From Symbiodinium sp. CCMP2592 (Eukaryota > Sar > Dinophyceae > Suessiales > Symbiodiniaceae), in the NCBI GenBank assembly GCA_905221615.1, contig CAJNDT010005918.1, positions 254,501 to 318,500 of the forward strand: a stretch of 64,000 nt of DNA, written 5' to 3'. The first letter of the stretch is position 1. Each line of letters begins with the position of its first letter. The position numbers were made by a program, and so were the translations under genes. Below are positions 33,626 through 44,700 of the stretch, in pieces. The notes below the pieces were generated by a model. The model worked only from the letters and a program-made list of their open reading frames with translations, was not told the DNA's origin and searched no databases.

Positions 33626-35545
33626 TTGGATCCTACATGGGAATCAAGTCCAAAGCCGCAGCAGACACCGTCTGATCCCACGTCGGGATCAAGTCCAAAG
33701 CCAGGGTCCCAAAGTATGTGCACAGGTCAAGAGTCGGCTCCATCTCCAGTAGCAAAGGTGCGCAGTGGATCACCGTCACCGAAGTCTGTCCGTTTTGCAG
33801 CAGATGAGCAGTCACTGGCCACAAGTTGTCTCACGTCTCAGCTTCTGGAGTCGGGCCGTCGGGCAGTGATGAGGCGTACTTCCAGGCTCCTTCAACGTAC
33901 CCAGGTGACTGCTTCCCAGAACACATGCTTCAGCCACAGGTGCGTCGTCTGGAAGGCTACTACGCTGGCATGAAGGAGGAGTACTACACGAAGTCTGGCA
34001 AGGCACCTGTGACGCCGAAGAACTTTGCGAGCTACGTTACGGCTGGGACCTCTCCGTTAAGGAGCACCAAGACATGATCCTCCAGGCCCAGGAGCTCATG
34101 GACTCGAAGGTCATCTTCATGACTCCATCCTGTGCGCCATGGGTCAACACGGCGAAGGACCTCACCGATGATGATCGCGAGCTTCTACGTTCTCAGGAGC
34201 AGGAAGCGCTGAGGTTCACGAAGGTTCTCGCAGGCCGTCAAGTTCAGCGAGGTCGAGCGTTTGTCGTGGAACAGCCCTGGTCCAGCAACACCTGGCGACA
34301 CTCGGTGATGTCAACACTTCAGAGAGATCTACCTGGCTGTCGTCCACGCCAACGCACTGACCTATGTTGTTTTGGGGCCGTGGATCGGAAAGGATTTCCT
34401 CTCCTCAAGGCTACGGGGCTCCAGGGCAACTTCTCCCTGCGGAACTTGACGCGACGCTGTCAGGGGCACCGTCTGGAACATGGTTCGGTGCAAGGCGCCC
34501 CGGATCGAACCTCGGTTGCATTCCCTCAGCTCTTCTGCAAGGCGATCATCAAGGACATCGTCAAGTACCTCCGGACCATTGGCGACAAACCCAATGGCAT
34601 CTTCGCTGCTGGCCAGAGACAGGACCGCTCAACGGCTTCTTCGTCCTCCAAGAACCCGGCGGTCATCCGGAACGCGGTGACGACACCGCTCCCTCAACTT
34701 CTTGAGGAATTCAGGCAAGCAGCGATGAAGCGTGAAAATCTGGACGATGTGAAGGTGAACTGGCCTGACGGCATTGTCATCTCGGCCATTGACAGTGTGC
34801 TCTTCAAGCACCTCCTCCTCTGCCTGGTCGAGGACAGTGTCAACGTCATCTCCGAGGAGAAGGGCAAGCACAATCACTGGACGCAGGACCCAGTCCACCT
34901 CGGCATCCTCCGCAAAGTTTTCGGACGAGTCCTGGATGTGAAAGGGGTGTGCACTTCGCTCCAAGCGGAGACATATCCTCAGCCAATGCCGTTCTTGCGC
35001 ACTGAGTCGGCCCCTTTTAGAGTCATCGTCAGGGGCGAGGTCAAGAACTGGACTGTCAAGAAGGCCGAGGACCTGCGCACCATGACGAGTCGCCAGCTCA
35101 ACGAGAAGGTGTTTTGCGAGGACTGGGTGATCGCCATCTTCGGTTCCTCCGCGAAAGACAAGGACTACTGGGAAGTCGACCGGATCAAGGGCAAGGCCAC
35201 ACGTCATCACATACAACCAAGGACGGCAATGTTTACACCCAGAGAGGCTGAAGGACCGGTCGGCATGGAGGAACTCTCATCTACTCGCACCACTCCCTAC
35301 GATAAGCCTGGACCCAAGGTCGTGATCAAGGACGAGTGGACTACGAGGGATAGCTCGCGAGCGGCCATTGAATACGGTCGCTGGACGGGGACTACCGAAT
35401 TCGAGATCCTGGCTCCAGAAGAAGACCCCCGACAAGACGATCCCGTTCTACGTGATGGCGACGAACGAGAGGCAGCTATGGACCGCGAGGAGGCGCAGGC
35501 CGAAGCAGTTGACGCTGTGAGGACAGTCCTGCGATCGATCCCCCC
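33626..35545 (+). pseudogene. Copia region between protease and integrase, conserved unnamed domain
   Basis: Begins with a repetitive Ser/Pro/Lys linker (SSPKPQQTPSDPTSGSSPKP). A frame at 33826-34060 then gives YYAGMKEEYYTKSGKAPVTP, after which YGWDLSVKEHQD appears one frame over at about 34036-34071, so a frameshift and probable deletion lie near 34030-34040. The long frame 34074-35540 has SKVIFMTPSCAPWVNTAK, RAFVVEQPWSSNTWRHSVMS, TLCQAL-like acidic stretches and EILAPEEDPRQDD. The PSCAPW plus EQPW pattern recalls nucleotide/methyltransferase-like folds, but I assign no activity. The frame shifts again in the run CCCCCC at 35541-35546. Confidence 0.55.
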
Positions 35546-37466
35546 AAGCGGGCGAACTTCGACTTTCGTCGAGTGCTGGTTCGTTTGCCTAGACTTGCGA
35601 AGGAAGATCCTCAGCAGGCCAAGAGACTGCTTCTCGGTCTTCACGAGCGCTTCTGGCATGCCAACTGCAGCGACCTTCAGGTGATGCTCAACAGAGCTGG
35701 CATGCCCGCGGATGTGTTGAAGCTTGTGCCAGAGACGATTGCATCGTGTGGCATTTGCAGGAAGTTCAGTCGTTTGAAGAGTCGACCCAAGGTTCGCACT
35801 GACCAACCCACTTCTTTTAATGAGGAGGTCCAGGTCGACTACTTCAAGTTATGGGATGTTTGGTTCATGATGATAGTTGATGTGGCCACCAGGTACAAGA
35901 CCATTGTGCAGGTCTCTGGGCGCGATCTTCCGACTGCTCTCCGGGCCCTGCTGCAGAACTGGCTGAGGTTTTTCGGACCGATGAAAACTCTGGTGTCCGA
36001 TCAAGAATCATGCTTGATGTCCCATGAAGCTGCAGCCGAGTTCGAGAGACTCAACATTGACCGACAGCCAGCCGGAACAACCAGAGGTGGAGCACAGGGG
36101 CAGCACACTACCACCGGCGTGGTGGAGAAGCACACCGACCTGGCAAAGATCACGATGATGAAGCTGCGTGCTGAGGCCGAGCGACAGGGCATGGATATCG
36201 ACATGCAAGACATTGCGGCTGAGGCGAGCTTCGCCCAGAATGCCACGCTCAACATCGGCGGCTACACCCCGCACATGATGGTCACTGGTGCTATGCCGAT
36301 GCCCTACTTCGACATCGATGCACCTGGCATTCAAGCGATTTCTGGGGCGAGCCAAGTGAGCACGTCCATCTACGAGAGGGCGCTGCGCCTACGCCAACTT
36401 GCTCTCACCGCCGCTACTGCATCCATCGTGGAAAGTCGCATTGCCAGGGCCAGCCACACTAGGCCCCAACGTGTTCCTCTCGAGGACCTCAAGTCAGGCG
36501 TCTCTGAGGTTGAATTTCACCGTGAAGACGCTGATGGGTTTGGCTGGCGAGGTCCTGCCTTGCTTTTGAAGCTGCAGGACAATGGGTCCGCCATTGTGGA
36601 GTACCATGCAGGGCCGACCGGCCGACCGTACCTGATTCCGCTGAGGAACCTTCGGTCTTTCCGCGGCGTCCACTACAGTCACTACCACCTCGACGCCGAC
36701 GACACGAACCTCCGAGCGCAGGAACTTGAGTCCTGGACTGCGCTGCGACGGCTCATGCAGAGCACCGAGGCAACCGTGCCGTATCGGGTCGACACCTTTG
36801 GCCACCTCAAGAACGCTTCAGGTTCGTGGATAAGAATGCCAAAGACCATGGGCAAGGAGCAGCAGGACGAGATACACAAAGACATCGTCTCGGCTGCTCA
36901 ATTCCTCACCAGCAAGACCTGCCATGGCATCCAGGTAGCGGTCGGGGTCAAGAAGATACATCCTCATGTGGGAACTACTGGCACTCTCGTGGCATGGCGG
37001 CGAAGGACGGTGAAGATGTCCATTGCGGACAACCCAAAGGGCACGGCAATGTCAACGGTTCCATTTCGGATTGCCGGCCGGGAGGATATGTGCTACATCT
37101 ACTTCTATAGCTATGCACCCGACTTCACTGAAATCCCTGCCGACACGTGGAGACCAAAGGGCATTCCCCTGGAGGAGTCGCCCATTGTGCCGATGGCCAT
37201 GGATGATGAAGCGGACAACCGTCCAACTCCTCAGAAACGTGAAGGTCCAGAAACTCGTACGGTGACGATCGGCCCCGAGTCCAAAAAGCAGAGGATTCTG
37301 AGTTCCACTGTGCCGGCCTCCGAACACATGGGAGAACAGTTCATGTACATGCATCGCCGCGTGTGGAAGACGCCTCTTCCTGTCGAGCACGTGGACGAGC
37401 CCAACGACATCGACTACCATTATGTCTCCGAGCACCGACGAGAACTGTTCTACATGAAATCCTCTG
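35546..37466 (+). CDS. int: Copia integrase (interrupted at its C-terminal end by the LINE)
   Basis: Zinc-binding HHCC: LHERFWH (about 35640) and ASCGIC (about 35747). The catalytic core is DDE: IVDVATR (35872-35890), LVSDQES (35989-36007) and VVEKHTD (36119-36138). A C-terminal domain (GPALLLKLQDNGSAIVEYHA, about 36560) is followed by a basic/acidic linker and KRRLP-like segments to HRRELFYMKSS at 37440-37463, where the 13-bp target-site copy precedes the LINE. Integrase inserts element cDNA into the host genome. The continuation into reverse transcriptase is at 45871 in the same codon phase. Confidence 0.8.
37454..37466 (+). repeat. LINE target-site duplication, left copy
   Basis: ATGAAATCCTCTG, identical to 45871-45883. 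Flanking bases differ on both sides (C|..|A versus G|..|G), so the duplication is exactly 13 bp. Confidence 0.85.
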
Positions 37467-37636
37467 AGGCGTTTGGCACAAGCACAGTGACGGGTCACTG
37501 ACCCTCCCCGCGCTCAAAGAGCGCAGCGTGCTCAAACTTTGATTTGGTCTAGGACTTCACTTCCGCAGACCTCCCATGCCCTTAGGCTTCACAGTTTTCT
37601 CTATAGGCACATTGCCCAGTTTCGTGTCCATGCTGG

Positions 37637-38730
37637 TTGCCTAACTCTAGGTTTTCCGGTCGACAGCCATGGCCGTCGCAGCCATGGCAAAGAAGGAAGC
37701 CGCCGGCTGCCCCAACAGAACCGACAGCAATGGAGGCAGAAGCGCCAGGACTGCCAGCACCTACGGCGCCACCAGTCTTGCCGCCACCGGCGGCTGACAT
37801 GTTCGATCAAGAGGAGATGGCGCAATTTCGGGAATGGCAACGACAGAAAGCAGAGGCGAAAGCAAAATCATCGCCGGCCTCGCCACCAAAGAAGCAGAGG
37901 ACAGATGATGAAGAAGACATGGCAGAGTTTGAAGTTAAGCTCGTGGACCTCGACATCAATTTCGCGGACCTTGACCCAGAACTGCAGAACAAGCTTCGGA
38001 GCAGCAAGAGCTCAAGAAGAGATTTTCTGGCAATTCACACCACGGACAGACTTTACAACCCTACAGATGGCACCTGGACTGAGCAGGCTACCACCAAGAA
38101 GAGAGATTTTGGAAGTATCACAGAACGAACTATGCCAAACCTGACGGCGGAGGACAATGTGCAGCAGGCCATGCTGCAGTACCACCAGAAGAGCATCCTT
38201 CCCTCCCTACTTATGCTGCGACCAGTTTTACAAGATGGCACAACACGAGTTTGCTATGACACAGTATACCCTGGACAGGCACTCCACCCAGCTGCAGGTG
38301 TTGGAGCGCGCCAAGGCTAACAAAACAATACTCTTGCTGGATTTACCTTCCATTTTCAACAAGAAGACCCTGGATGCAAATGTTGGTTATTATCTGCAAG
38401 CTGCTGGTATACAATGGGACCAGGTGGCAGCAATGCACAATCATATGGTTTCTTCCTCTTCTTCGATGGTTCGCCTTGAATTTCTTACTGAACAGCAAGC
38501 GGCCCAGTTCAGAGATCAGATGCGGCAGGGCCGCCGTTACTGGCGCGACCCCCAGCAACAAGACCACAAGATCAGGATTGAGCAGGACCAACCGTTGGAA
38601 GACAGACTGGCTATGCAACCATATTATGCTTTACTTGACGTCCTCGCCGAGCTCTATGTGGAGGAAACTGGAGAAGACACCCACGCCTCTTTACAAACTT
38701 GGAGGCAGACGCTGCAGATCTGGACCCCCA
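37637..38730 (+). CDS. LINE ORF1-like N-terminal region, two frame changes
   Basis: Starts with a Pro/Ala-rich leader (PPAAPTEPTAMEAEAPGLPA), an acidic/Gln-rich segment (EEMAQFREWQRQKAEAKAKS) and FEVKLVDLDINFADLDPELQ. The frame changes near 38210-38230 to QHEFAMTQYTLDRHSTQLQV, TILLLDLPSIFNKKTLDANV and MVRLEFLTEQQAAQF, then again in a C run near 38726-38730 into the long polymerase frame (IGQVSYVLDPRLARR). The middle segment (DLP..F..K.L...V......G, then R.EF) has the layout of an RNA-recognition-like fold such as ORF1 proteins carry. Corrected, it would fuse directly to the polymerase, suggesting one polyprotein rather than two ORFs. Confidence 0.55.
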
Positions 38731-41700
38731 AGGGATGTGGAGCCCAAGCAACTTATTGGGCAAGTGAGCTACGTGCTCGACCCGCGCCTTGCGCGCCGCT
38801 ATTCCTGCTTATTGTTGGTGCACGACAGATTCTACGACGCAGCCCTGACGCGATGGCATGCAACATTTTCGAGGAGACTTCGGGAAACCTTATTCCTGGC
38901 ACAGGCGCTCAAACGCGCCACCTCTGACCGCACGACTGTGCAACGAGCTTCCTACGACAAGGCCTTCGACCTCACAACCGCTTCACACGCACAGGCTTTT
39001 CCGTACACAGTGATGCCGGTACGCATTTCGGATGATCTAGCCTCCATGCTTGAGTCTCACCCCATGTTGCCTTTTCAAGGCGCTGGCGGAATGACCGCCT
39101 TGACGGCCCAGGCTTTTCTAGATCAGGGTTTTGAGGATTACGGCAAAGGGTCTCCTAGGGCAAAGGGATCCAGCAAAGGTAAGCCCCAAACCAAAACCCG
39201 AAATGATCGTCAAGACCAATGGACCCCCCAGATGGGCAAAGGCAGCAGCCACCGATCCTCTTACCAAGGATGGTCCCAGAAATCTGGATGGTCGGCCTAC
39301 AATACGTACCAGAAACCCAAAGATAAAGGACAGGCCAAGGGCCAATGGAAAGAACGTGATCACGATGCCAGAACCAACTGGAAGAAGGACGACGACCAGG
39401 ATAACAATGATAGTTGGGGCCCCTGGGATTCAGGTACATGGGCCCCCTCCAGAACACCTAAAGGCCCCATTTTCGGAAGCTCGGGCAAAGGCTCCCAACA
39501 GCAACAGGCCCAACACAACAAAGGTAAAGGCCACAGTCACATTTTGTCAGTCTTTATTTGCGAGCATTGCTCCTGTGCCCTGGGTTACTGCATTGATTGC
39601 CCTAAGTGTAAGGAACACCCAGTGCCCCCCGGTTTCATGTGGAAAGACACAGTCCCCTGGAAGACTCTCATCTGCCCATGTACCACCAACGACCAACAAC
39701 TCTGTGATAAACCCCTAGGCTTCGCACAGAACTGTAGTTTCTGCCAGGAACATCGTAAGTACTGGTCTTCTAAGCAGGCCCAAGACTCCTGGACCTCCCT
39801 TCCCACGGCAACGAAGTGCATGGTATTGCAGCTAGACCGTATCTTGTTTGATCTTGACCCTATCATGCAAGCCCCCGAGGTTACAACCAAATTCATTGCA
39901 GCAATGAAAGAAACCTACGAAGGTACGAACTTTAGCTCTTTTTCGCCCCAGCAACACGCCGCCTACTGGGTGGTAAGTGTTTTTGAAGCCGAACTCACGG
40001 CCCTGATGCCCCCCCCTAAGCCAACGAGACTCCCTTGGAGTAACCCTAGCTGGGCCCTCACGGAGGAACACATCGTTAATATGTGGGGCCCACTGTATGA
40101 ACCAGTCCTTCAGGCCACCTTTTACACAGCATCCTGGTTTGCGCAGTACTTCAAAGAAGTGTGGGCCAAACACTTCACAGACCTCACGGCACACTACAAC
40201 TTAGGAGATTGGGCACGTACCGTAGACGTCTCGCATTCCCCTATGCTCCCCTGGGATAGGATGATCGCTTCCTCCCTTTGGCTAGCTTACGAACAGGCTA
40301 AGCAAGAACAGGAGAACCCCCCAGATCTCACCTGGAATCAGCCCGTGTTAGAATGGCTAATGCTAGGAGCATGGAAGCGTACTACCACGGATCTTTTTCA
40401 GACCCTCGCTGAGGAATTCGTTTGGTACCTAGACAACGACCCCACCCTCAAAGCCTGCATCCAAGCTACCCCCCCTTTTGACAATAAGGGCGTGGGAACT
40501 TCGGCAGGATTTGGTTCCTTGTATTTTGATGCGGTTTTTTGGCAGATAGCAGCGGTATACGGAGTCCTCCGAGACACAAAGAAGTCCCAACTCCAGGCCC
40601 CCAACGACCAACTCGTGAAACTCCTTGAATACATTTTGCCGCTTATGCAGATCAGTACGCAGGAGGTACAGGCGGTCCAATGGAGGGCCCACGTCAACAA
40701 AGGCAACATCATGGAAACCTTGATGCTAGCATTAGCAGAAGGGGGTGAGCACCTGCTAGCATGGCGCACAGCTTGGGCTATGTTTCAGCACCAGCACAAG
40801 GACACTAGATACTCATGGGTACAAGTTGTTTCGGTCTACTGGCCCCTGGCCGAAGGCCAATCTTTCAGCAGTCCATGGAGACCTCCACAGCCCTACTTGA
40901 AGCCTATCAACGAGTACTTCCAACAGGCCCAAACCTACCCGAACTTTCAACCACCCTTTTTCATCGACCAGCTAAGCCAGACCCCACACCCTCAAAGCAG
41001 CAACTTTTCGCAGATTGCCTTTATGTTGCTCTTAGCGAGCACAATGATTGCCATTAGCTCCCACAGGGAGCAACAGATTGCCAATAAGACACTGATTGCC
41101 TATATCCCCTCGGGGAAAGCACAGATTGCCAATAGCAAGCGCATAGCTCCTCCCCTCCAGGGCAAACGAAGCCTATTGTCAACCCTTGGGGCTGGTCCCC
41201 TTGTGTGCCAGCCTTTTCTTCCCTTTCGCCCTCGGTTCCCCTTCGCCGTTCAGGTTCAGGGTTCTGAGAGGTCAAGGTCTTCCTTTCGTTCGTCTTGTTT
41301 TGCCACGGGCCGTCAAGACGCAGCAACGGACGCCGCAACGGACTTTTGGTTCGTGTCGAGAAAAAATCGTAACCGCTTTCTGCATGCTTTGAGGGGAAAC
41401 CATTGGTGTAGACTTTGCAGCTGCTCGCTAGTTGACAGAGAGTACTCGTACTGTCCTGAAATCTTTCACTCTTTGCCTGTTTGTCTCAAGAATGGAATGG
41501 CAGTGCACAAATACCACTACTGCAGTGCCCATCTCTCTTTATGGTTTTACAGACGTGGCACCCGCCACTATTCTGTCTATTATGGGACTAAAGCACGCAA
41601 TCTTTATGGTCACATTTGTGCTGCGAGAGCCGCCAGAGGCACGCCGGGGGACCACGGCCGCCCCAAACAATTATTTCGTAACTTTTTTAGTTTACATAAT

Positions 41701-44700
41701 GGCGCCAACCGTCACACCATAGCAATGGCTAGTGGTCACGAATCTCGCTGTGCGTCGGAGGGAACAAGAAATCATCAATGTCTTAGGTCCACGACAGCTA
41801 TGCTCGCGCGACAATCTAAGTACAATGTCAGCCGCTCTAGTTCTAGACGGGATTATAGGCAATGGCTCCGTGACGCGCTGGAGGATGGAAAATTTACCCT
41901 AGTCCTTCCCCGGCTCCCTCCGAAAAGGGTAACGAATAGCCCTGCCCAACTCGAAAGAGCCTATGGCAGAGGGAACACAGCGCCAACAATAGGATCTCGT
42001 GCCCACCTTTTTCGATCCTATGTGCAGCCTTCGCTTTTAGATTTGCCAACGCGCCTCCTAGGATGGCGTCCGGAACGCAACAGACTGCACGTCTGTACTT
42101 TTAATATCGAAACACTAATAGGGAACGGGAAACAGGAAGCCCTAGCGGGCTTCGCGCGTCAACGTCAGATAGATATCCTGGCATTGCAGGAGACAAAATC
42201 AACTTCTTCAGATGAACGCAGAATCGGCGGAGGTAAACTCCTCCTTTCGGGCACGCCCACAGAACACATGGCAGGGGTGGGCTTTTACATCCCTGCCCAC
42301 CGCATACCGCTGGTATCCGACTTTCTTCCCTTTTCGGGCCGCATAGCGGCCCTGACCCTACGCACACAGCCAATCCCGACTCATCTAGTAACGCTATATG
42401 CGCCTAGTCAGCTATCGGACCCCCACGCCGATGAAGCCCGAAAAGATAAATTTTGGGACGATCTCCAAGAAATCCATCGCAATCTTCCTCGCCCTTCCTT
42501 GATTCTTTATATGGGAGATCTTAACGCAAGAATTATTCCGACGGAATTGGAAGAATTTTCGGCACATATCGGTAAAGCAGTCTTCTTAAGCGACGCCCCT
42601 GCGGACGACACGTATACCACCAATTATTTCAAGCTGCTGGACTTTTTGGTACACAATGACTACTTGATCGCATCATCCTTCCACACGCGCCCGGCTTCCC
42701 AGATCGTTTCATACAGGGAGATCGCGTCCTCTCCGGAGGCATCTCCCACACAACCAGACAACACAGACTTCTCTTGCCTTGATCATGTGCTGGCGCCCAT
42801 GACGTCACTGCACAACATCAAAGCCGCGGCCACCAGGACCAGTTGGAAACTACCGTGGTTTCACCGCCGCTACCCACTTTCATTCACGATCACCTTTGAC
42901 AAGTTTCAAAAACCCCCTAAACCTCCGCCACCTAAAATCACGCCTCCTCGAACCAAAGACGACCAACTCAAATTCAAGCGAGAATTCGCGGAAGCATTTG
43001 CGCACGTAACGCAACAACCAGTCCACTTCTTAGGCACTGCCCCTGTGTTGGACGCGCCTTTCTTATACACAGACGGTGCTTGCCCTGATCAATATAATGT
43101 TCGAGTAGGCAATCCAGCCGGATGGGGCTTCACAATCCATCACAACAATACCTGGACTGACTCATGGGGCCCAGTGGGCCACAACTTAGAGCTCCAAGTC
43201 GTGGGCTCTAACAATACCGCCGAGCTACAGGCCCTATTAGAGGCACTGGATTATGTCGCCAGACACAAAACCCATCTCTCGCTTTCTGCTCTTAACGTTT
43301 ATACCGATTCCCAGCTCGCTTACGATTTTCTCCATGGCCTTTCCATACCCACGCAACACCTTCAACTCTTAACCAAACTACGCATCCTCCTGGACCACCT
43401 TCTCTCCAGTATCACCGTATCGCTACTGAAAATCAAAGGACATTCGGGCCACGACGGAAACGAACGGGCCGACACCTTAGCCAAGAAAGGAGTTACCTCC
43501 TTCTCCACAATCGGGAGGCATTCCTACCCTCCCCGACAACCTTTGAGCGATACCATACGTCTTTCCGCCCCACCCCTATTCGAGAAGCTTTCGGTGGAAG
43601 AACAAGCCACAGCGCTCCAGGAAGCTGCGCTGAAGATAGCGCCCCGCACTAAACAGGAACGCACCTACCATAAAGAATACTTATCGGAACCGACCAAACG
43701 ACTCATCGATCGCATTTCCTCGACCTCCCCGGATGACCACGAAGCTTTGCAAAAACTCCGAAAAGCCATCAAACGACGTGCCCGTAAAGACAAAAAACAA
43801 CACCTGTGCGATAACCTGCTCCAAGACTCTAAAGGCCCTCCCTCAAAGCAATGGTCCACTCTCAAATTTCTGCGTAAGGACTACACACCAAGAACCCAAG
43901 GAATTCGCAAACCTAATGGCCAGATGTCCACCAAAGCCGCTAAACCCGATGTCTTGGCTAGCCATTTAGCCACTAAAGTCTGGAATCACAGAAACCTCCC
44001 AGAACTCCCTTCCGAACCTATTTTCCCCCCGGCTCCCATTGACACCAGTCCATTTACGGAACCCGAACTATTAAGGGCGCTGGCGCGCCTCAAGAATCGC
44101 AAAGCCCCTGGCCCCGATCAATTGCCGGCGGAAATTTGGAAGTTCGCGCCTAGATCGGTTCATGTTGCGCTACTGGCGCACTTTAACAAAACCTTTACGC
44201 AGGCAATCTCGCCTAAATCCTGGAAGGTGGCAGGCATAGTAATGATCTTTAAGGGTAAAAAGAAAGACCCCACTCTCCCTACAAGCTACCGCCCCATCTC
44301 ATTGATCAACACGGTTTACAAGTTGTATGCTTGTCTTCTCCATGACAGATTAAAAACGGCTATTGATGACCGTATCTCGCCGGTTCAGTTCGGCTTTAGA
44401 ACCGGCAAATCCACCTCTACGCCTCTATTCGTCCTTCGACGATTGCTTGAATTACATGAGCGACACCAGGAATCCTTCTATGCTCTGTTCCTTGATTGGT
44501 CACAGGCTTTTGACTCAGTCTCCCACCCAGCGTTGCGCAACGCACTGCAGCGAGTAGGTCTCCCCGATACATTCATTAATCCGGTACTGTCAATCTACGA
44601 AGACTGTCATTTTCGAGTGAAGGACGCGGGCTATACGTCCCGCCCGCAAGCCTTCGCCCAGGGCATCCGCCAGGGATGCCCCTTATCGCCGTATTTGTTT

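Noticed and set aside
39118..40769. Several ORFs opposite or alongside the LINE polyprotein
   Set aside because: Shadows of the 2475-codon frame, with no independent domains.
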